Shown: positions 33,985-43,865, counted from the first letter of the stretch. The stretch is DNA of 53,663 nt from Campylobacteraceae bacterium (GCA_027014605.1 JALWDJ010000006.1:1-53663); one strand, 5' to 3'. The notes: generated by a model not told the origin, from the letters alone. Translations and numbers: made by a program.

Positions 33985-34407
33985 TTATGGACGAACTAAT
34001 TTTACAATAAATGCACTAGATGTTACAAAATCTTTTGCACTTCCCAATATCTCATTTGCTTTATTATAAGATACATATGGTCCAACTAATGCATACTCTC
34101 CTGTCCCTTTTTTTAATAAAATATATGGCAATTGAGAAAACTTCATACGATTAAGAAACTCATTTGTTGGTTTTCTCTCTTTAAAATATCCTACTTGAAT
34201 ATAGTACCCTGGAGTTCCAGAGTTTGAAAAAATCTTTTTAATTTCAGAATTTTTAGGTATATATGGTTTATAACTTCTCTTATTATCTACTACAATACCA
34301 GATTTTCCACTATCTTCTATCTTTTTATCTGTAGTTTTTTTATTTTGTACCCCTGTTTCACAACCCATAAATATAAGAGCTGTTGTTAAAAATATAATTT
34401 TCTTCAT
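33985..34407 (-). CDS. SPOR-domain lipoprotein
   Basis: A 140-residue lipoprotein. The signal ends in LIFMGC, putting the lipidated cysteine at residue 15. A flexible Lys/Ser-rich linker follows to about residue 65. The C-terminal 70 residues are a SPOR domain (YYIQVGYFKERKPTNEFL, then EYALVGPYVSYNKANEIL), the fold that binds glycan strands lacking stem peptides, generally at division sites. It should sit in the outer or inner membrane facing the periplasm and localise to septal wall. No catalytic domain is present. It lies 74 bases downstream of cobQ in the same direction. Confidence 0.82.
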   Translation of the reverse strand: MKKIIFLTTALIFMGCETGVQNKKTTDKKIEDSGKSGIVVDNKRSYKPYIPKNSEIKKIFSNSGTPGYYIQVGYFKERKPTNEFLNRMKFSQLPYILLKKGTGEYALVGPYVSYNKANEILGSAKDFVTSSAFIVKLVRP

Positions 34408-34481
34408 TTTTATCCCTTTTTATATCAAATTCTATAAGTTTATCTTAGCTTTACTTGTTTTTTTATTAATATCTATTTAGA

Positions 34482-35819
34482 TTAGATAATTTTTTCTATG
34501 ATTTTTTTCACATTTAATCTACTCTCTATATTAGATATAAAACTATCTATAGTTTGCTTTTTGTACTCCATAAATTTTTTACTATTAAATATTCCATGCA
34601 CAAAAGTACCTCTAATATTATCTCTCTCATAATATATTGGATATTTTCTACTAACTCCATGGTGTATCTCAAATCCATTAATAACTTTGCCAAATATATT
34701 ATAGACTGTTCTTTTTACTATTTTTTCTTTTTGAAATATAATATCATCATCAATAAACCCTAACCCATCTACTATCTCCTTATCTCCTTCAATATGGTTT
34801 TTATCTATAAGCCTATTAAACATCATCTCATATCCACCACAAATTCCTAAAATATCAACTCTACTCTTCTTTAATCTTCCAAATAGTCCAACCTCTTTTA
34901 ACCACTCTAAATCTCTTACTACAAGCTTTGAACCTGCCAATATAATTAAATCAAAACTATCTAAATTAATATTGCTCTTTATAAACTCTAAAGATATATT
35001 CTCATCAGCTATTAATGGCTCAAAATCATTATAGTTACTCATTGTAGGGTATGCAATAACTCCTACTCGCTTAGCTCCTTTTCTACTCTTTTGAGTATAA
35101 TTTATTAGAGATTGAGAGTCCTCAAATCCTAAATTAAAAGGGGTATATGGCAATACTCCTAAAACAGGTATCTTAAACTCTTTTTCTATAATCTCTACGC
35201 CTCTATCAAATAGGCTTAAATCACCTCTAAATTTATTAATAATCACACCTATTACATTATCTCTTAACTTAGATGGTAATAGATTATATACTCCCCAGAT
35301 AGATGCAAATACTCCACCTTTCTCTATATCTGCTACTAAAATAATCTTAGTATTGAACTCATTAGCTATATATATATTGGATAAATCCTTATCCATTAGA
35401 TTAAGCTCTACAGGACTACCAGCACCTTCAGCAATAATACAATCATATCTACTATCTAAATAACTAAATGCCTCTTTTACAATAGGTTTTAACTCATCTA
35501 AATCTCTATAGTACTCTCTTACATCTTTGTCTATTACACTCCTTCCATTAATAATTAGTGAAGCAGAGCTTTTTCTACCAGACTTTAGTAATATAGGATT
35601 TAGATGATATGATGTTGAAACTCCCAAAATCTCTGCTTGAAAATATTGAGCTACTGCTATTTCACTATTATCATCTGCAACGACTGCATTATTAGATACA
35701 TTTTGAGCCTTAAATGGAGCTATACTATATCCTAATTTCTGTATTATTTTTCCTATTGTAAATGTTAGAGTAGATTTTCCAGCATCACTACTTGTTCCAA
35801 ATATAGATATATTTTTCAA
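34482..35819 (-). CDS. cobQ: Cobyric acid synthase
   Basis: A 445-residue cytoplasmic enzyme that amidates four side chains of adenosylcobyrinic acid a,c-diamide in cobalamin synthesis, using glutamine and ATP. The N-terminal dethiobiotin-synthetase-like domain has the P loop GTSSDAGKST and PFKAQNVSNNA (about residue 37), IIAEGAGSPVELNL (about 127), and ADIEKGGVFAS. The C-terminal glutaminase has the Cys in ILGICGGYEMM (about residue 325) and the His in TFVHGIF near 405. No other cobalamin genes are in the window; the neighbour on one side is a lipoprotein, on the other divergent sppA. Length is slightly below the usual 480-500. Confidence 0.92.
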   Translation of the reverse strand: MKNISIFGTSSDAGKSTLTFTIGKIIQKLGYSIAPFKAQNVSNNAVVADDNSEIAVAQYFQAEILGVSTSYHLNPILLKSGRKSSASLIINGRSVIDKDVREYYRDLDELKPIVKEAFSYLDSRYDCIIAEGAGSPVELNLMDKDLSNIYIANEFNTKIILVADIEKGGVFASIWGVYNLLPSKLRDNVIGVIINKFRGDLSLFDRGVEIIEKEFKIPVLGVLPYTPFNLGFEDSQSLINYTQKSRKGAKRVGVIAYPTMSNYNDFEPLIADENISLEFIKSNINLDSFDLIILAGSKLVVRDLEWLKEVGLFGRLKKSRVDILGICGGYEMMFNRLIDKNHIEGDKEIVDGLGFIDDDIIFQKEKIVKRTVYNIFGKVINGFEIHHGVSRKYPIYYERDNIRGTFVHGIFNSKKFMEYKKQTIDSFISNIESRLNVKKIIEKII

Positions 35820-35877
35820 AAAGTACCTTTATAAAGATTTTTTTGATATTATACTATTTTATTAGAAAGGGTATTGA

Positions 35878-36786
35878 TTGAGAGATATTAAAGATTATGA
35901 AATTAAGGTTTTAAAACAGAAGATATTTATTGGCAGACTAAAGGCTTGGATAGTTGGAGTTATCTTAATAGCTGAAATTTTATTTGTTGCATTATATTTT
36001 GCAAAAATGGGACTATTTGATAGTGTAGATACATCTAAAAATAGAGTAGCTGTTATTAGATATGATAAACCTGTAACTGAAGAGTTTACAACAAAAGTTA
36101 TGGAAGAGATGGATAAAATCCGTAAAGATAAATCCTATAAGGCAGTTTTATTTATTATGGGTTCTCCAGGGGGGTCCCCAACTGCTAGTGAAGAGCTTAG
36201 TGAGTATCTAAAAGATTATCAAAAAGATAAAAATATAACTATGTATGTTGACTCAATGGCAGCAAGTGGAGGATACTATATAGCTTCAGCTATAAAACCT
36301 TTAATTGCAAATAAAAATGCTATAGTTGGCTCTATTGGTGTTATTATGCCTCACTACAATTTAGAGGAGTTAGCAAAAAAAGTTGGAATTGAAGAGGACT
36401 ATCTAGCCCAAGGAAAATTTAAAAAACCAATCTCAATGTTAGCTAAAATAGATGATGAGAATAGAGAGTATATTATAAAAAATCTTCTAAAACCAACCTA
36501 TGAAAACTTTATAAATGCAGTAGCAACCAATAGAGGATTAAAGGTAGAAGAGTTAAAACCATTTACCGAGGGGAAAATTTTTATTGCTAATATGCCGGAG
36601 ATAAAGGGTATATTAGTCGATAAAATATCATCTCTCTATAGAGTGAAAAAAATGATAAAAGATAGTTTAAAAGACTATAAGATAGTATTTAAAAATATAA
36701 AATTAGATAAAGAGACACCATTTTTTCCAGAGGTAAAAGTTGATTTAAATCTAAAAGAGCTTAGTGATAAAATATATTTAAAATAG
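35878..36786 (+). CDS. sppA: Signal peptide peptidase SppA, short form
   Basis: A 302-residue inner membrane serine protease that degrades cleaved signal peptides. The start is a TTG with GAAAGGG six bases upstream; there is no in-frame ATG near. A membrane helix spans about residues 22-43. The catalytic serine is in MAASGGYYIAS (about residue 129) and the catalytic lysine in GKFKKPIS (about residue 182), the Ser-Lys dyad of the family. The substrate-binding GSPGGSPTAS is at about residue 97. It is the single-domain form, half the length of E. coli SppA. It shares an operon with the next SurA-like gene, 15 bases away. Confidence 0.93.
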   Translation: MRDIKDYEIKVLKQKIFIGRLKAWIVGVILIAEILFVALYFAKMGLFDSVDTSKNRVAVIRYDKPVTEEFTTKVMEEMDKIRKDKSYKAVLFIMGSPGGSPTASEELSEYLKDYQKDKNITMYVDSMAASGGYYIASAIKPLIANKNAIVGSIGVIMPHYNLEELAKKVGIEEDYLAQGKFKKPISMLAKIDDENREYIIKNLLKPTYENFINAVATNRGLKVEELKPFTEGKIFIANMPEIKGILVDKISSLYRVKKMIKDSLKDYKIVFKNIKLDKETPFFPEVKVDLNLKELSDKIYLK

Positions 36787-36801
36787 AAAGGATAATAATA
36801 T

Positions 36802-37638
36802 ATGAAAAGATTTATAATAGTAGTACTATTTAGTATTGTAAATATTAATGCACAAATTATTGATGCTATTGCAATTGATGTTAATGGTGAACCAATTACA
36901 ACACTAGAGATAAAGGCAGTTCAAGCAAAATTAAATATGTCAAAAAAGGCATCTGTTGAAGCTCTAATTAAAGACAGATTAGAAAAAAGTGCTATAGAAA
37001 AAGCAAATATTACTGTATTTCCTGAAGAGATTGATGCTAAGATAGAGCAGATTGCACAAGCTAGACGATTAACACGAGAGCAGATGAGAGAGATGTTAGC
37101 AAAAAGAGGATTGAGTTGGGATAGTTATAAAAAACAGTTAGAGATAGAAATTAAAAAAGAGAAATTTTTTACTCTAAATATAGCTTCTAAAATACAAAGA
37201 CCAACAGATAATGATTTAAGACTCTACTATGAAACTCATAAAGATAAATTTTCTTCAGATACTCCAACATCTCAACTTAGTCTTATTGTATACTCTAGTA
37301 ACTCATCAAGAAAACTTCGAGAAGCGATACAAAATCCTATGAGAGTTATAGATGGAGTTAAACAGGAGAGTATATTAGTAAGTAGTAGTGATATAAATCC
37401 AAAACTATTTAATATAATAAACTCTACACCAGAAGGGAGTTTTACTAAACCAATTAATACAGGTAGAGGATTTGTAGCATATTTTGTAAAATCTAAATCA
37501 ACTCAAAGAGTTGAAGGATTTGAAAGTGTTAAAAATAGAGTTGCTATGGCATGGTTAGCAGAAGAGAGAGTAAAAGCAGTTAAGAACTTCGTAGATAAAC
37601 TTAAAAATAGTGCTGATATTAGAATAATCAGATTATAA
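36802..37638 (+). CDS. SurA-like periplasmic chaperone
   Basis: A 278-residue exported protein. After a signal peptide (about residues 1-17, ending NINA) there is a SurA N-terminal chaperone domain: IAIDVNGEPITTLEIKA, a helix pair, and REQMREMLAKRGLSWDSYK. The later part (about residues 140-255) is arranged like a PpiC parvulin domain, but its core is poorly conserved and it may lack proline isomerase activity. The role is likely chaperoning of outer membrane proteins in the periplasm. It follows sppA with the binding site AAAGGATAAT and overlaps the convergent GT4 gene by 11 bases. Confidence 0.82.
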   Translation: MKRFIIVVLFSIVNINAQIIDAIAIDVNGEPITTLEIKAVQAKLNMSKKASVEALIKDRLEKSAIEKANITVFPEEIDAKIEQIAQARRLTREQMREMLAKRGLSWDSYKKQLEIEIKKEKFFTLNIASKIQRPTDNDLRLYYETHKDKFSSDTPTSQLSLIVYSSNSSRKLREAIQNPMRVIDGVKQESILVSSSDINPKLFNIINSTPEGSFTKPINTGRGFVAYFVKSKSTQRVEGFESVKNRVAMAWLAEERVKAVKNFVDKLKNSADIRIIRL

Positions 37639-38731
37639 AACTATCTAAATGAGCTTTAGCTGACTTCTCCCAACTAAATAGTTTAGATTGAGCTAATCCC
37701 CTTTTAGATAAATCTTCTCTTAAATCTGCACTATTTAATAGTAGTTCTATCTTATCTTTAATATCCTCTACACTATTGGGGTTAGCATAGATTACGGCAT
37801 CACCTCCAATTTCAGGAAGTGAGGAGTTATTAGAAGATATTACAGGAGTTCCACAAGCCATAGCTTCAACAATAGGTAATCCAAAGCCCTCATAGAAAGA
37901 GGGATATATAAAACATGAGGCTAAATTATAAACTTTTGCTAAATCCTCTGTTGAGATAAATCCTAAGTAGTCTATATTTTTACTATTTTGCTCTATTAAT
38001 TCCATAATCTCTCTATTTTCCCAACCTCTAAAACCAACCAATATTAACTTATATTCATCTTTTAATCTCTTATCTAATAGATTATATGCTTTAAGTAGTC
38101 CTAATAGATTTTTTCTAGGCTCTATACTTCCAACAGATAAGATAAACTTTTTAGACAGTTTAAAATCTATATCTTTATAGACTCTAAATATATTATGGTC
38201 AACTCCATGATATATAACTCTTATATTCTCCTCTCTGAAATCTAATCTATCTAATATTTCACCCTTTGTATAATATGAGCCTGTAATAATTGTATCACTT
38301 CTATATATATTTTTAAAAAAGTTATTATCAAAATATCTTAGAGTCTCTTTAGGGTGATACTTTCTATATAATAGAAATGAGAAGTCATGAACAGTTGTTA
38401 CTATCTTTTTAGCTTTAACTCCTCTATGTGGTATAAAATTTGGTTGCCAATATATATCATAATTTTTTGCAAATAGTCTGCTAGATATAAAAAGTGCCTC
38501 TCTTGCCAGACTCTTAATAGCAGGAAATCTATTTATAGTAGCCTTTAAATTTTTAATATTTTGATTTGTTGTGGGTCTAATTAGCTCTTTGGAGTAGTAT
38601 CCATAAAAGTAATCTATATCGAAACCACTCTCTATCTTAGATATAGCATTAGATACCTCATAAACATATTTCCCAATCCCTGTAAGTGGTGAGAGTAGGG
38701 GGATAGTATCTATTAGAAGTTTAGGCTTCAA
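37628..38731 (-). CDS. Glycosyltransferase family 4
   Basis: A 367-residue cytoplasmic GT-B glycosyltransferase of family GT4, the type that uses GDP-mannose or GDP-rhamnose in surface glycan assembly. The N-terminal acceptor domain has SPLTGIGKYVYEV; the donor domain has SVGSIEPRKNLLGLLKAY (about residue 193) and the EX7E motif in FYEGFGLPIVEAMACGTPV (about 275-295). It is the last gene of a minus-strand run, with an 11-base overlap with the epimerase upstream. Since that run makes GDP-rhamnose, a rhamnosyl or mannosyl transfer is the natural guess. Confidence 0.88.
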   Translation of the reverse strand: MKPKLLIDTIPLLSPLTGIGKYVYEVSNAISKIESGFDIDYFYGYYSKELIRPTTNQNIKNLKATINRFPAIKSLAREALFISSRLFAKNYDIYWQPNFIPHRGVKAKKIVTTVHDFSFLLYRKYHPKETLRYFDNNFFKNIYRSDTIITGSYYTKGEILDRLDFREENIRVIYHGVDHNIFRVYKDIDFKLSKKFILSVGSIEPRKNLLGLLKAYNLLDKRLKDEYKLILVGFRGWENREIMELIEQNSKNIDYLGFISTEDLAKVYNLASCFIYPSFYEGFGLPIVEAMACGTPVISSNNSSLPEIGGDAVIYANPNSVEDIKDKIELLLNSADLREDLSKRGLAQSKLFSWEKSAKAHLDSFII

Positions 38732-39590
38732 ACATATCCTTTAGAGTCTCTTTTAAATCTCTCTGTTTAACTCTACCTATAAGGGAGTATAGCTTTTTAG
38801 GTGAACCCTTTAGAGTCTTTATCTCATCTTTTCTAATAAATTTTGGATTAACTCTTATCTCTATCTTATATTTTGCTATATCACTCATTATATTTAAAAT
38901 ATCTAAAAGTTTAATCTCCCTACCTGAACAGATATTTACAATCTCTGAATTAAAATTACTCTCTAATAGCCTCTTATAGACTTCACAGACAAAATATATA
39001 TCATTAAATTCACGACTAACATCGAGATTGCCCAACTCTATAGTCTCTCTCGTCTCTTTAAAGTGATATACAATTTTTGGTATTAAGAACTCTAAACTCT
39101 GCCCTATACCTGTATAGTTAAATGGTCTTGTAATAATTATATTTAATCTATTAAAATAGTTAGAGGCCATAGATTCCATAGAGTATTTACTAGCTCCATA
39201 GTGATTAGCAGGTTTTGGACATAGAGACTCATCAAGTATTTCTACGCCTAAGTTTCCATATACAGTAGCACTACTAGCTAGTATTATCTTTTTAGGTTGC
39301 ATATTTAGCTCAACTAGAGACTCTAAGAGATTTATAGCTCCAATAGTATTTATATTATAAAAGGCACTAATATCTCCATAAGCAGGAGAGGCAACTCCTG
39401 CTAAAAGAATAATATACTCTGCTCTTATATCTATTAATATCTTTTTTATATTCTCTTTTTCCCTAATATTACAACTCTTTCTATTTGTTCCATATAGACT
39501 ATATCCACTATCTTTAAGATATTTTGAGAGGTATCTACCTGTAAAGCTATCTATGCCTATAATAAGAACTCTATTAGAAACTAAATCCAA
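38721..39590 (-). CDS. rmd: NAD(P)-dependent sugar reductase, GDP-4-keto-6-deoxymannose reductase-like
   Basis: A 289-residue cytoplasmic short-chain dehydrogenase/reductase. The Rossmann start is [15 protein letters not shown] (glycine-rich, degenerate), and the catalytic triad shows Ser in LASSATVYG and Tyr-Lys in [10 protein letters not shown] (about residue 137). Substrate-binding [10 protein letters not shown] is typical of Rmd. Paired with gmd, it should reduce GDP-4-keto-6-deoxymannose to GDP-D-rhamnose. A 17-base overlap with gmd supports joint function. A GDP-6-deoxy-talose product is an alternative, since the two reductases are hard to tell apart by eye. Confidence 0.78.
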   Translation of the reverse strand: MDLVSNRVLIIGIDSFTGRYLSKYLKDSGYSLYGTNRKSCNIREKENIKKILIDIRAEYIILLAGVASPAYGDISAFYNINTIGAINLLESLVELNMQPKKIILASSATVYGNLGVEILDESLCPKPANHYGASKYSMESMASNYFNRLNIIITRPFNYTGIGQSLEFLIPKIVYHFKETRETIELGNLDVSREFNDIYFVCEVYKRLLESNFNSEIVNICSGREIKLLDILNIMSDIAKYKIEIRVNPKFIRKDEIKTLKGSPKKLYSLIGRVKQRDLKETLKDMFEA

Positions 39591-40608
39591 TTCTGTTCCT
39601 TTTTAAATCAGCATCTACCATCATACTACATAGCTCCTCTAAGCTCGTTTTAGCCTCCCAACCAAGTTCATCTTTAGCCTTTTGTGGGTCTCCTATAAGT
39701 AAATCTACCTCTGTTGGTCTATAGAATTTGGGATTAACCTTCACTAAGGTTTTACCTGTTGCACTATCTACTCCAACCTCATTTTCTCCTCTGCCTCTAA
39801 ACTCTATATCTATATCAATAGCTTTAAATGACATCTTTACAAAATCTCTAACAGTTGTAGTTCTATTTGTAGCTAAAACATAACTCTTTGGAGTTTTGGC
39901 TTGAAGCATTAGATACATACCCTCTACATAATCTTTAGCATATCCCCAATCTCTTTTTGCGTCCATATTTCCAAGCTCAATATGGTCTAATTTTCCAAGT
40001 TTTATCTTAGCTACACTATCTGTTATCTTTCTTGTAACAAACTCTCTACCTCTTAGTGGACTCTCATGATTAAATAAAATTCCACTACACCCAAATATAT
40101 TATACGCCTCCATATAGTTAATAACCATCCAGTGGGCATATAGTTTTGCTACTCCATAGGGACTTCTAGGATAGAATGGAGTCTTTTCGCTCTGTGGTAT
40201 CTCTTGAACCAGTCCAAACATCTCTGATGTACTTGCTTGATATAGTTTTATCTTTGGATTTACTATTCGTATTGCTTCAAGTAGATGAACCACTCCAAGA
40301 GCTGTAATATTGGCAGTTGCTATAGGTTGAGCAAATGATACACCCACAAAACTCTGTGCAGCTAGATTATATATCTCATCAGGATTAATATCAGATACCA
40401 TTCTAATAGTATTTGATTGGTCAATTAAATCATACTCAACTAGATGTAAATTTGGGTGGTCTCTAACTCCTAACTCCTCTATTCTCCAAAAATTAACAGA
40501 TGCACTTCTTCTATATGTACCATAAACTATATAATCTTTATCTAAAAGTAACTCTGCTAAATATGCACCATCTTGTCCTGTAATACCTGTAACTATTGCT
40601 TTTTTCAA
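39574..40608 (-). CDS. gmd: GDP-mannose 4,6-dehydratase
   Basis: A 344-residue cytoplasmic enzyme that converts GDP-mannose to GDP-4-keto-6-deoxymannose. The NADP-binding start is [16 protein letters not shown]; the active site is [20 protein letters not shown] (about residues 125-146) and the Tyr-Lys pair in [27 protein letters not shown] near residue 217 is a strong family signature. It is upstream of rmd in the same run. The genes for GDP-mannose itself are not here. Length is slightly below the usual 370, which is normal for Campylobacterota forms. Confidence 0.95.
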   Translation of the reverse strand: MKKAIVTGITGQDGAYLAELLLDKDYIVYGTYRRSASVNFWRIEELGVRDHPNLHLVEYDLIDQSNTIRMVSDINPDEIYNLAAQSFVGVSFAQPIATANITALGVVHLLEAIRIVNPKIKLYQASTSEMFGLVQEIPQSEKTPFYPRSPYGVAKLYAHWMVINYMEAYNIFGCSGILFNHESPLRGREFVTRKITDSVAKIKLGKLDHIELGNMDAKRDWGYAKDYVEGMYLMLQAKTPKSYVLATNRTTTVRDFVKMSFKAIDIDIEFRGRGENEVGVDSATGKTLVKVNPKFYRPTEVDLLIGDPQKAKDELGWEAKTSLEELCSMMVDADLKRNRIGFSF

Positions 40609-40645
40609 ATCTTACCTCTATAAATATTTTAGAATGGATTATACC

Positions 40646-41959
40646 TTAATCAATCTTTTTTCCTAACCATTGAGGGTGGATATATTTACTATACTCATAT
40701 AGTATAGTTGTAAACTTACTATTAAATCTCCACTCATAGAATGCTAATTTATCATCTTCTCTCTTAAATCTTTTATTAATAGAGTAGAAGTAGCCTCCTA
40801 CCTTTAGAGTTCTATCTATATGCTCTAAGTAGTATTTGGCATAGCTTTTTGACATCTCACTTAGAGAGTATGTATCTATAACTAAATCTATACTACTATT
40901 TGGAATATATCTGCTAACCCAAGGTGGAATAACTATAAAGTCATACTCATCTATTAACTCATTAAAGCTATCTAATCTATCTATAATATCACTAAGATAT
41001 GCAATCTTCTTATCTGGAAAATTATAAGCAATAAAATATGAGGCATAGACTAGAGTCTCAGGTAAATCTAATATAATATGACAACTATTAGGAATATAGT
41101 TTTTTAAAATTCTAGCTAATCCCCCATAACCTGAACCTATCTCCCATATAGTAACTCTACTATTAAAATTGGTATTGGTTAATATATTATCTACCATAAT
41201 AGAATGAAATAAAACTCTAATGCTTAATCTAATACCTCTATAGTGAACTGCTAAATTATTTCCTGCATAACTCTCTGATAAAGAAAATAGTATCTCTTTT
41301 TTTACAACTTTTGCGTGTCTATGATACTCTAAAACTAAATCTATAGCTTTTAAGTATGAGATATAGTATCCAAAGTCTCTATTTACTACTAAAAATTGAT
41401 CTTTTACAATATTTGCAGGTAACTCTTTTATACCTCTAAAGTTAATTAGATACTCTCTATTTATCTCTCCATTACTATTAAATAGCTCATCTCTAAATCT
41501 TCTACTCATCTCTTCCCACCAAGATGCTCTATCAAATCTATCTGGGTCTTTGGTATCTGCTAGGGAATATGACTTCTCAATAGTTAAAAATATACTATTA
41601 TCTATCTCTTTAGTTTTTTCTAACTCTACTAGAGGGGGTTTAGGGTGTGGAGTATTATCTTTGCCTATATATATCTCTTTTAAATCTATATTATCAAATC
41701 CATCTAATAGGATACTCTTTTTAAAAAAAATCCCATTAGATATTAGTGCTATAAACTCTTTAGATGCAAATCCAACTCTTCCAATAAAGCTATAAAATTT
41801 AATTGGCTCTAATGGGCATATTAATGGGTCATAACTACTTAATAGAAATTGTGATTGTGGTTGATAGAGTATCTTTTGATATAGATTTTTAAACTCTTTA
41901 TGTAGAAAAAGTGGTCGTTTAATTAACCACTTTACTGTATATATTAGATTTTTCATCAC
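40646..41959 (-). CDS. Putative sugar O-methyltransferase (NanM-like)
   Basis: A 437-residue cytoplasmic protein with a C-terminal SAM-dependent methyltransferase fold and a long N-terminal region. It looks like the group annotated as putative sugar O-methyltransferases in O-antigen and capsule loci. The SAM motif is IWEIGSGYGGLARIL (about residue 273), followed by ILDLPETLVYASYF and DLVIDTYSLSEMS. The N-terminal 200 residues include DRASWWEEMSRRFRDEL, typical of this group. It is 37 bases upstream of gmd and overlaps the CmoA-like gene by four bases. Methylation of a deoxyhexose of the surface glycan is the natural guess. Confidence 0.75.
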   Translation of the reverse strand: MMKNLIYTVKWLIKRPLFLHKEFKNLYQKILYQPQSQFLLSSYDPLICPLEPIKFYSFIGRVGFASKEFIALISNGIFFKKSILLDGFDNIDLKEIYIGKDNTPHPKPPLVELEKTKEIDNSIFLTIEKSYSLADTKDPDRFDRASWWEEMSRRFRDELFNSNGEINREYLINFRGIKELPANIVKDQFLVVNRDFGYYISYLKAIDLVLEYHRHAKVVKKEILFSLSESYAGNNLAVHYRGIRLSIRVLFHSIMVDNILTNTNFNSRVTIWEIGSGYGGLARILKNYIPNSCHIILDLPETLVYASYFIAYNFPDKKIAYLSDIIDRLDSFNELIDEYDFIVIPPWVSRYIPNSSIDLVIDTYSLSEMSKSYAKYYLEHIDRTLKVGGYFYSINKRFKREDDKLAFYEWRFNSKFTTILYEYSKYIHPQWLGKKID

Positions 41960-42669
41960 TTAATTGCTAAAATGCCCTCAAAAGGCCCAAACTTTGCAAC
42001 AGTCATAATATCTATAAAACCTGCTCTCTTTAACATATCAATATTACCTTGAGTTGAAAATGGCTCTAATACACCTTTTAGGCTTCTTGATTTCTGTATA
42101 ATCTCATCGGGAGTATAACCCTGCTCTAGTTTATACTCATTATAGACTCCTGTCATAATATCTTGAAATCTAGCATCAGGAGCTCTAACCTTTTCAAAAT
42201 ATAAAAATGCACCACCCCAATTTAGACTACTATAGATTTTATCTATAAGAAGTTGTCTATGACTTGGACGGATAAATTGAACTACATAGTATGAGGTTAT
42301 AAAGTCAGATGGCTCAAAGTGAAAATCTAATATGTCATTACATATAAATTTCAGATTATTTAGTTTATATCTTTCTTTAGCAATCTTTATCATATCCTCT
42401 TCTATATCTATACCGATAAATTTTGCATCTCTATCTCTAAATCTATCTGCCAACTTATAAGATAAAATACCTGTTGATGTTCCAATCTCATAACATACAG
42501 AGTCATCTTTTACAAAGTAGTCACTTATCTTTAAGATAATATCATGCCCTTCATCATAGAGAGGGACAGATTTTGCTACATGCTCCTCAAAATCCTCTAC
42601 CATTTTACCTGAAAACTTCCAACCTGCATTTTTTGTAACTATATTATCACCGACCAGATTTTCACTCAT
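41956..42669 (-). CDS. CmoA-like SAM-binding protein in a glycan locus
   Basis: A 237-residue cytoplasmic protein with strong resemblance to CmoA, which makes carboxy-S-adenosylmethionine from SAM and prephenate for modifying tRNA. The SAM site is YEIGTSTGILSYKLA (about residue 60), with the later segments QFIRPSHRQLLIDKIY, then FEKVRAPDARFQD and YKLEQGYTPDEII, all aligning with CmoA. Its four-base overlap with a sugar O-methyltransferase and its place among surface genes argue against a simple tRNA role. It may supply a carboxymethyl donor for glycans, or may be an ordinary methyltransferase of the same family; the sequence alone does not decide. Confidence 0.7.
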   Translation of the reverse strand: MSENLVGDNIVTKNAGWKFSGKMVEDFEEHVAKSVPLYDEGHDIILKISDYFVKDDSVCYEIGTSTGILSYKLADRFRDRDAKFIGIDIEEDMIKIAKERYKLNNLKFICNDILDFHFEPSDFITSYYVVQFIRPSHRQLLIDKIYSSLNWGGAFLYFEKVRAPDARFQDIMTGVYNEYKLEQGYTPDEIIQKSRSLKGVLEPFSTQGNIDMLKRAGFIDIMTVAKFGPFEGILAIK

Positions 42670-42671
42670 AA

Positions 42672-43865
42672 TTAGCCTTTCTTAAAATATTTTTCTCTAT
42701 TAAGAAATAGAAGAGTTAATAGGAGATATAAAAATAGATATTGAATTTTAAAACCTACATTGTTTATCTCTTTTTCAGATGGTAAGTTATCAGAAGAGTT
42801 AGAGGTGCTATTAGATTTTTTTATTTTAGACAGATTTGTATCTACGCTAGATAGTAGTTTAATATATCCAACTCTACCACTACCTTTAACCTCAAAAGAG
42901 TCAATTTTTAATAGATGATTATTTGGCTCAAAGTCTCTTATATCCTCATCTAAATCTCTAGTAATAGCTTGAGGCATACCAAGAGAGTTTGCAGGATAGT
43001 TCTCTACCCATACAGAACCGATTACCCTATCATCACCTAAAGCATGATGTATTGTTCTATTATTCTCTATTAATCCTAAATTATCCTCTCCTAAAGTATA
43101 GATTAAATCTCTTTTACCATTAGTTGTAGTTGTGTGAATTTTAAACTCAAAAATATCTCTATCTCTAATAATTCCTCTTCTATCTAATATCTCTGGAGTT
43201 CCAAAATCTTTAAATCTCCACTGTAATATCTTAAAGTATTCACTATTAATATTTAGTTTATATGAGTTATTAACCTCTATATAGTTATTTATATATATCT
43301 TCTCTTCAGGAGTATATATAGTAATATCATCAACTCTTATTCCATTTCCACCATTAATAATAATTCCATTTATGGAGATAATTCTATTATCTGGTTCTGC
43401 ATCATGTAAATCTGAGCTTAAATCTCTTGTAATAGTTTTCCACCTTCCATTAAGTGTAGCTTTACCTAAACCATGATGAATACCATTTAAAAAACCATGT
43501 TTTAATCCACGACTTGGAGTACTAACATAAAATATATATCTAAGTCCTTCTGTGGTTTGAGTTAAAATATATATTGTATATGGTATAGTTACTTTCATTT
43601 TCCAAGAGATAGTTGTCTCACCTTTAATATTTAAAGCCTTACTTCCACCTGTTGCACCAAGCTTATATGAACCTCCTCCATTAAACTCAACTACTCTACT
43701 CTTAAGTTCACTATCATACATATTTAATATATCATCTGAACTACCCTCAACTACTCTCCATTTGGTAGTTGAGTTATCCTCTCCATTTTCTATAACAGTT
43801 TTACTATTTAAATTAGAGATTAGCACTATTAAGAGAGCTATAAATCTAAAATGCTTCAATATCAT
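42672..43865 (-). CDS. Exported two-repeat surface protein with C-terminal anchor
   Basis: A 397-residue exported protein. After a signal peptide (about residues 1-21) come two divergent copies of a ~165-residue beta-rich domain, the same as in the larger gene upstream: starts like VIENGEDN, a TIYILTQTTEG strand, and ends like TRDLSSDLHDAEPDN. After a Ser/Asn-rich linker (about 340-360) comes a hydrophobic helix (about 373-388) with a basic end (REKYFKKG), a layout like exosortase-recognised sorting signals. An exosortase-like gene is at 51.3 kb. The gene overlaps the larger repeat gene by 20 bases. No enzyme motif is seen; a carbohydrate-binding or structural role is possible. Confidence 0.7.
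   Translation of the reverse strand: MILKHFRFIALLIVLISNLNSKTVIENGEDNSTTKWRVVEGSSDDILNMYDSELKSRVVEFNGGGSYKLGATGGSKALNIKGETTISWKMKVTIPYTIYILTQTTEGLRYIFYVSTPSRGLKHGFLNGIHHGLGKATLNGRWKTITRDLSSDLHDAEPDNRIISINGIIINGGNGIRVDDITIYTPEEKIYINNYIEVNNSYKLNINSEYFKILQWRFKDFGTPEILDRRGIIRDRDIFEFKIHTTTTNGKRDLIYTLGEDNLGLIENNRTIHHALGDDRVIGSVWVENYPANSLGMPQAITRDLDEDIRDFEPNNHLLKIDSFEVKGSGRVGYIKLLSSVDTNLSKIKKSNSTSNSSDNLPSEKEINNVGFKIQYLFLYLLLTLLFLNREKYFKKG

Noticed and set aside
36169-36174. A run of six G in sppA, considered as a phase-variation tract
   Set aside because: Phase-variable tracts in Campylobacterota are usually eight or more G; this one encodes the conserved GSPGGS motif of the enzyme.
43846-43865. Frameshift splitting one six-repeat gene into two
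   Set aside because: The downstream gene has its own signal peptide and start inside the 20-base overlap, so two separate exported proteins are more likely.
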